Below are positions 34,915 to 37,115 of a stretch of DNA of 37,115 nucleotides, in pieces (position 1 is the stretch's first letter; the number at the start of each line of letters is the position of its first letter). Under the pieces are notes generated by a model. The model saw only the letters and a program-made list of their open reading frames with translations. It did not search any database and was not told the DNA's origin. The stretch is from Pseudomonadales bacterium RIFCSPLOWO2_12_59_9 (GTDB lineage: Bacteria > Pseudomonadota > Gammaproteobacteria > Pseudomonadales > Pseudomonadaceae): the NCBI GenBank assembly GCA_001830395.1, contig MHZN01000049.1, positions 1 to 37,115 on the forward strand, in the 5' to 3' direction. The translations under genes and the position numbers were made by a program.

Positions 34915-34927
34915 GTTTACCGGCCAC

Positions 34928-36553
34928 TCAGAAGATGTAATCGGTGGTGATGAAGCTCGACTCCCGGTTGCGGATGATCTCGCTGATCAGCGCTTTGTTG
35001 TCCGCCTGGAACTTGGTCGCCACCAGGGTGCGGATGGAGAACACGCGCAGCGCGTCATGCACCGACAATGTCCCTTCGGCCGAGTTCTTGCGGCCGTTGA
35101 AGGGAAAGGTATCGGGGCCGCGCTGGCACTGCGCATTGATGTTGATACGGCCGACCTGGTTGGCGAAGGCATCCACCAGCCGACCTACTTCCTTGGAGTT
35201 GTTGCCGAAGATGCTCAGCTGCTGGCCGTAGTCGGAATGCAGCACATAGTCGATCACCTCCTCCACCTCGCGGTACGGCACCACCGGGATCAGCGGGCCG
35301 AACTGCTCTTCGTGATAGAGGCGCATCTCGCTGCTCACCGGGCTCAGCACGGCCGGGTAGAAGAAGCTTGCGCGGTGCGTGCCGCCACCTGGGTTGACCA
35401 CCCGCGCGCCCTTGGCGACGGCGTCTGCCAATAGCGCATTGAGGTAGTCGACCTTGCCGGGCTCGGGCAATGGCGTCAGCGACACTCCCTCCTCCCAGGG
35501 CATGCCCTGCTTGAGCTCGGCCAGCGCGGCACAGAACTTGTCGAGGAAGGGTTGCAGCACCTGCTCGTGGACGAAGAGGATTTTCAGCGCCGTGCAGCGC
35601 TGGCCGTTGAACGACAGTGCGCCAGTGATGGCCTCGCTCACCGCGTTATCCAGGTCGACCTGGGGCAGCACTATGCCGGGATTCTTCGCATCCAGGCCCA
35701 GCGCCGCGCGCAGGCGGTGCGGCCGCGGGTGCAGCTTCTTCAGGTCGCTGGCGCCTTTGTTGGTGCCGATGAAGGCGAACACGTCGACCTTGCCGCTGGC
35801 CATCAGCGCGCTGACCGTGTCGCGGCCACGGCCGTAGATGATATTGATCACCCCCGGCGGAAAGCTGTCGCGGAAGGCTTCGAGCAGCGGACGGATCAGC
35901 AGCACACCGAATTTTGCCGGTTTGAAGATCACGGCGTTGCCCATGATCAGCGCCGGAATCAGCGTGGTGAAGGTCTCGTTCAGCGGGTAGTTGTAGGGGC
36001 CCATGCACAGTGCCACGCCCAGCGGCGCGCGGCGGATCTGGCCGAGGGTGCCCTGCTCCAGCTCGAAGCGGCTGGAGCAGCGGTCCAGTTCTTTCAACGC
36101 CTCAATGGTGTCAACCATGTAGTCGCAGGTGCGGTCGAACTCCTTCTCCGAGTCCTTGAGGTTCTTGCCGATCTCCAACATCAGCAGCTTGACCACCGCT
36201 TCGCGCTGTTCGCGCATGCGGGCGAGGAAGGCCTCGACATGCTGGATCCGCTCGGCCACGCGCATGGTCGGCCAGACACCCTGACCGTGATCGTAGGCCT
36301 GTACCGCAGCGTCCAGCACGCTCAGTGCGGCGTCGGCATCCAGCAGCGGCGTGCTGCCGAGCACTACCTGCTCGTCGCCTCGCTCGGTAGCGAAGAAGAT
36401 CGGGCTGCACACCTTAGCTAGCGGCCCGTCCCAGCGGATCAGCTCACCGTTCACCAGGTACTCGCGCTGTTCGATGGGTTCGCCTGGACTATAGCGCTCG
36501 GGAATCTCGGCGGCAGTAGGAAACAGGGTGTCGAGGTTCTTGTCGTGGCTCAT
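34928..36553 (-). CDS. gapN: GapN-like NADP-dependent glyceraldehyde-3-phosphate dehydrogenase (aldehyde dehydrogenase family)
   Basis: A 541-residue aldehyde dehydrogenase. Visible features are the substrate/oxyanion Asn in MGPYNYP (Asn188), the NADP-binding Lys in IFKPAKFG (Lys211), the catalytic cysteine in FNGQRCTALK (Cys320) and EEQFGPLIPVVPY. The GAPN group oxidises glyceraldehyde 3-phosphate to 3-phosphoglycerate without making ATP, yielding NADPH. It lies 48 bp after eda on the same strand, so both probably form one operon in the Entner-Doudoroff branch: eda releases glyceraldehyde 3-phosphate and GapN would use it. The segment equivalent to the ELGGK motif reads ALGLDAKN, so the usual general-base Glu is replaced by Ala284. 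The substrate is inferred from family and neighbour. Confidence 0.75.
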   Translation of the reverse strand: MSHDKNLDTLFPTAAEIPERYSPGEPIEQREYLVNGELIRWDGPLAKVCSPIFFATERGDEQVVLGSTPLLDADAALSVLDAAVQAYDHGQGVWPTMRVAERIQHVEAFLARMREQREAVVKLLMLEIGKNLKDSEKEFDRTCDYMVDTIEALKELDRCSSRFELEQGTLGQIRRAPLGVALCMGPYNYPLNETFTTLIPALIMGNAVIFKPAKFGVLLIRPLLEAFRDSFPPGVINIIYGRGRDTVSALMASGKVDVFAFIGTNKGASDLKKLHPRPHRLRAALGLDAKNPGIVLPQVDLDNAVSEAITGALSFNGQRCTALKILFVHEQVLQPFLDKFCAALAELKQGMPWEEGVSLTPLPEPGKVDYLNALLADAVAKGARVVNPGGGTHRASFFYPAVLSPVSSEMRLYHEEQFGPLIPVVPYREVEEVIDYVLHSDYGQQLSIFGNNSKEVGRLVDAFANQVGRININAQCQRGPDTFPFNGRKNSAEGTLSVHDALRVFSIRTLVATKFQADNKALISEIIRNRESSFITTDYIF

Positions 36554-36601
36554 TGCTTATCCCTCTGAAACGGACGGGTGATGGTGGAGCGGTCGACCCT
36601 T

Positions 36602-37115
36602 TTAGGGGGCAAGGTTGGCCAGGGCCTCAGCGCTGCAGGCGGCGATGCGCTGCCAGTCGCCCTGGCGTATCCAGTGGCTGTCCAGCATCCAGGTGCCGCC
36701 CACGCACATCACATTGGGCAGCGCCATGTAGCTCTGCACATTAGTCGCATTGACGCCTCCGGTCGGGCAGAAACGGGCGCTGGCAAACGGGCCGCCGAAT
36801 GCCTTCAGTGCCGCGACGCCGCCACTGATCTCGGCAGGGAAAAGCTTGAAGCGGCGGTAACCCAGCGCGTAGCCGAGCATGATTTCCGAGGCGCTGCTGA
36901 TACCCGGCAGCAGCGGCAGCCGGCTTTGCACACCGGCCTGCAGCAGTTCGGTCGTGCAGCCTGGGGTGACGATAAACTGCGCCCCGGCGGCCTCGGCCTC
37001 GGCCAGCATCTGCAGGTCGAGCACAGTGCCGGCACCGACGCACAATTGTGGGCGCTGCTCGCGCAACAGGCGGATGGCGGTCAGGCCGTGCTCCGAGCGC
37101 AGGGTGATTTCCAGC
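36602..37115 (-). CDS. eda: KDPG aldolase (2-dehydro-3-deoxy-phosphogluconate aldolase), 5' end outside window
   Basis: The minus-strand frame is open to the window edge. It includes LEITLRSEHGLTAI (the catalytic-Glu region), CVGAGTVLD, FIVTPGCTTELLQAG and FKLFPAEISGG, which carries the Schiff-base lysine, then FCPTGGVNATN, the phosphate-binding loop. These are the signature blocks of KDPG/KHG aldolase, which splits 2-keto-3-deoxy-6-phosphogluconate into pyruvate and glyceraldehyde 3-phosphate, the final step of the Entner-Doudoroff pathway. The first few dozen residues are missing from the window. It precedes the GapN-like gene, with a 48-bp gap. Confidence 0.9.
   Translation of the reverse strand, partial: LEITLRSEHGLTAIRLLREQRPQLCVGAGTVLDLQMLAEAEAAGAQFIVTPGCTTELLQAGVQSRLPLLPGISSASEIMLGYALGYRRFKLFPAEISGGVAALKAFGGPFASARFCPTGGVNATNVQSYMALPNVMCVGGTWMLDSHWIRQGDWQRIAACSAEALANLAP

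Overview
The window looks like a Pseudomonas-type gammaproteobacterial chromosome. It is mostly GC-rich, with a complete muxA-muxB-muxC-opmB tandem-RND efflux operon, tpx, xthA, an Entner-Doudoroff eda-gapN pair and a recognisable XerCD dif site. The species cannot be fixed from the sequence alone.

Left arm (1-4141, minus strand): a three-gene envelope operon encoding a LolA-like periplasmic protein, a predicted outer-membrane barrel and an MMPL/HAE3-type RND permease cut by the window edge. A tandem operator-like repeat lies upstream. Positions 4581-7707 are a small AT-richer insertion zone. An IS3-family tail (transposase C-terminus plus terminal repeat) and a frameshifted Tn3-family TnpA tail bracket a lipoprotein and a TPR-repeat protein.

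Core block (7768-23870): a strong bidirectional terminator, a PstS-like/OmpA fusion protein, xthA, a GNAT acetyltransferase, tpx, a saccharopine-dehydrogenase-like reductase and the mux operon with ATGA couplings at each later junction. It ends with a phosphoribosyltransferase-hydrolase pair that converges on a PyrR-like phosphoribosyltransferase.

Terminus and accessory island (24167-34927): a 28-bp dif site sits at 24167-24194. Its centre and XerD arm match E. coli dif exactly, so this window spans the replication terminus. Right of dif is a mosaic defence-type island. It contains (a) a deleted and frameshifted SMC-like ATPase plus Toprim locus facing a divergent WYL-domain regulator; (b) an apparently intact operon of a 196-aa protein, an SF2 helicase, an AbrB-like protein and an inositol-monophosphatase-family enzyme, controlled from a divergent promoter with C-box-like operators and a small controller-type XRE regulator; (c) a HAD phosphatase and a BPSL0761-like protein; and (d) decayed genes, including a umuC tail at the island edge.

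Right edge (34928-37115, minus strand): eda (5' end outside the window) followed by a GapN-like aldehyde dehydrogenase. Gene orientation is mainly plus from xthA to dif and mainly minus to its right, as expected for two replichores meeting at a terminus. The most promising undescribed system is the C-box-controlled helicase/phosphatase operon at 30203-33657.
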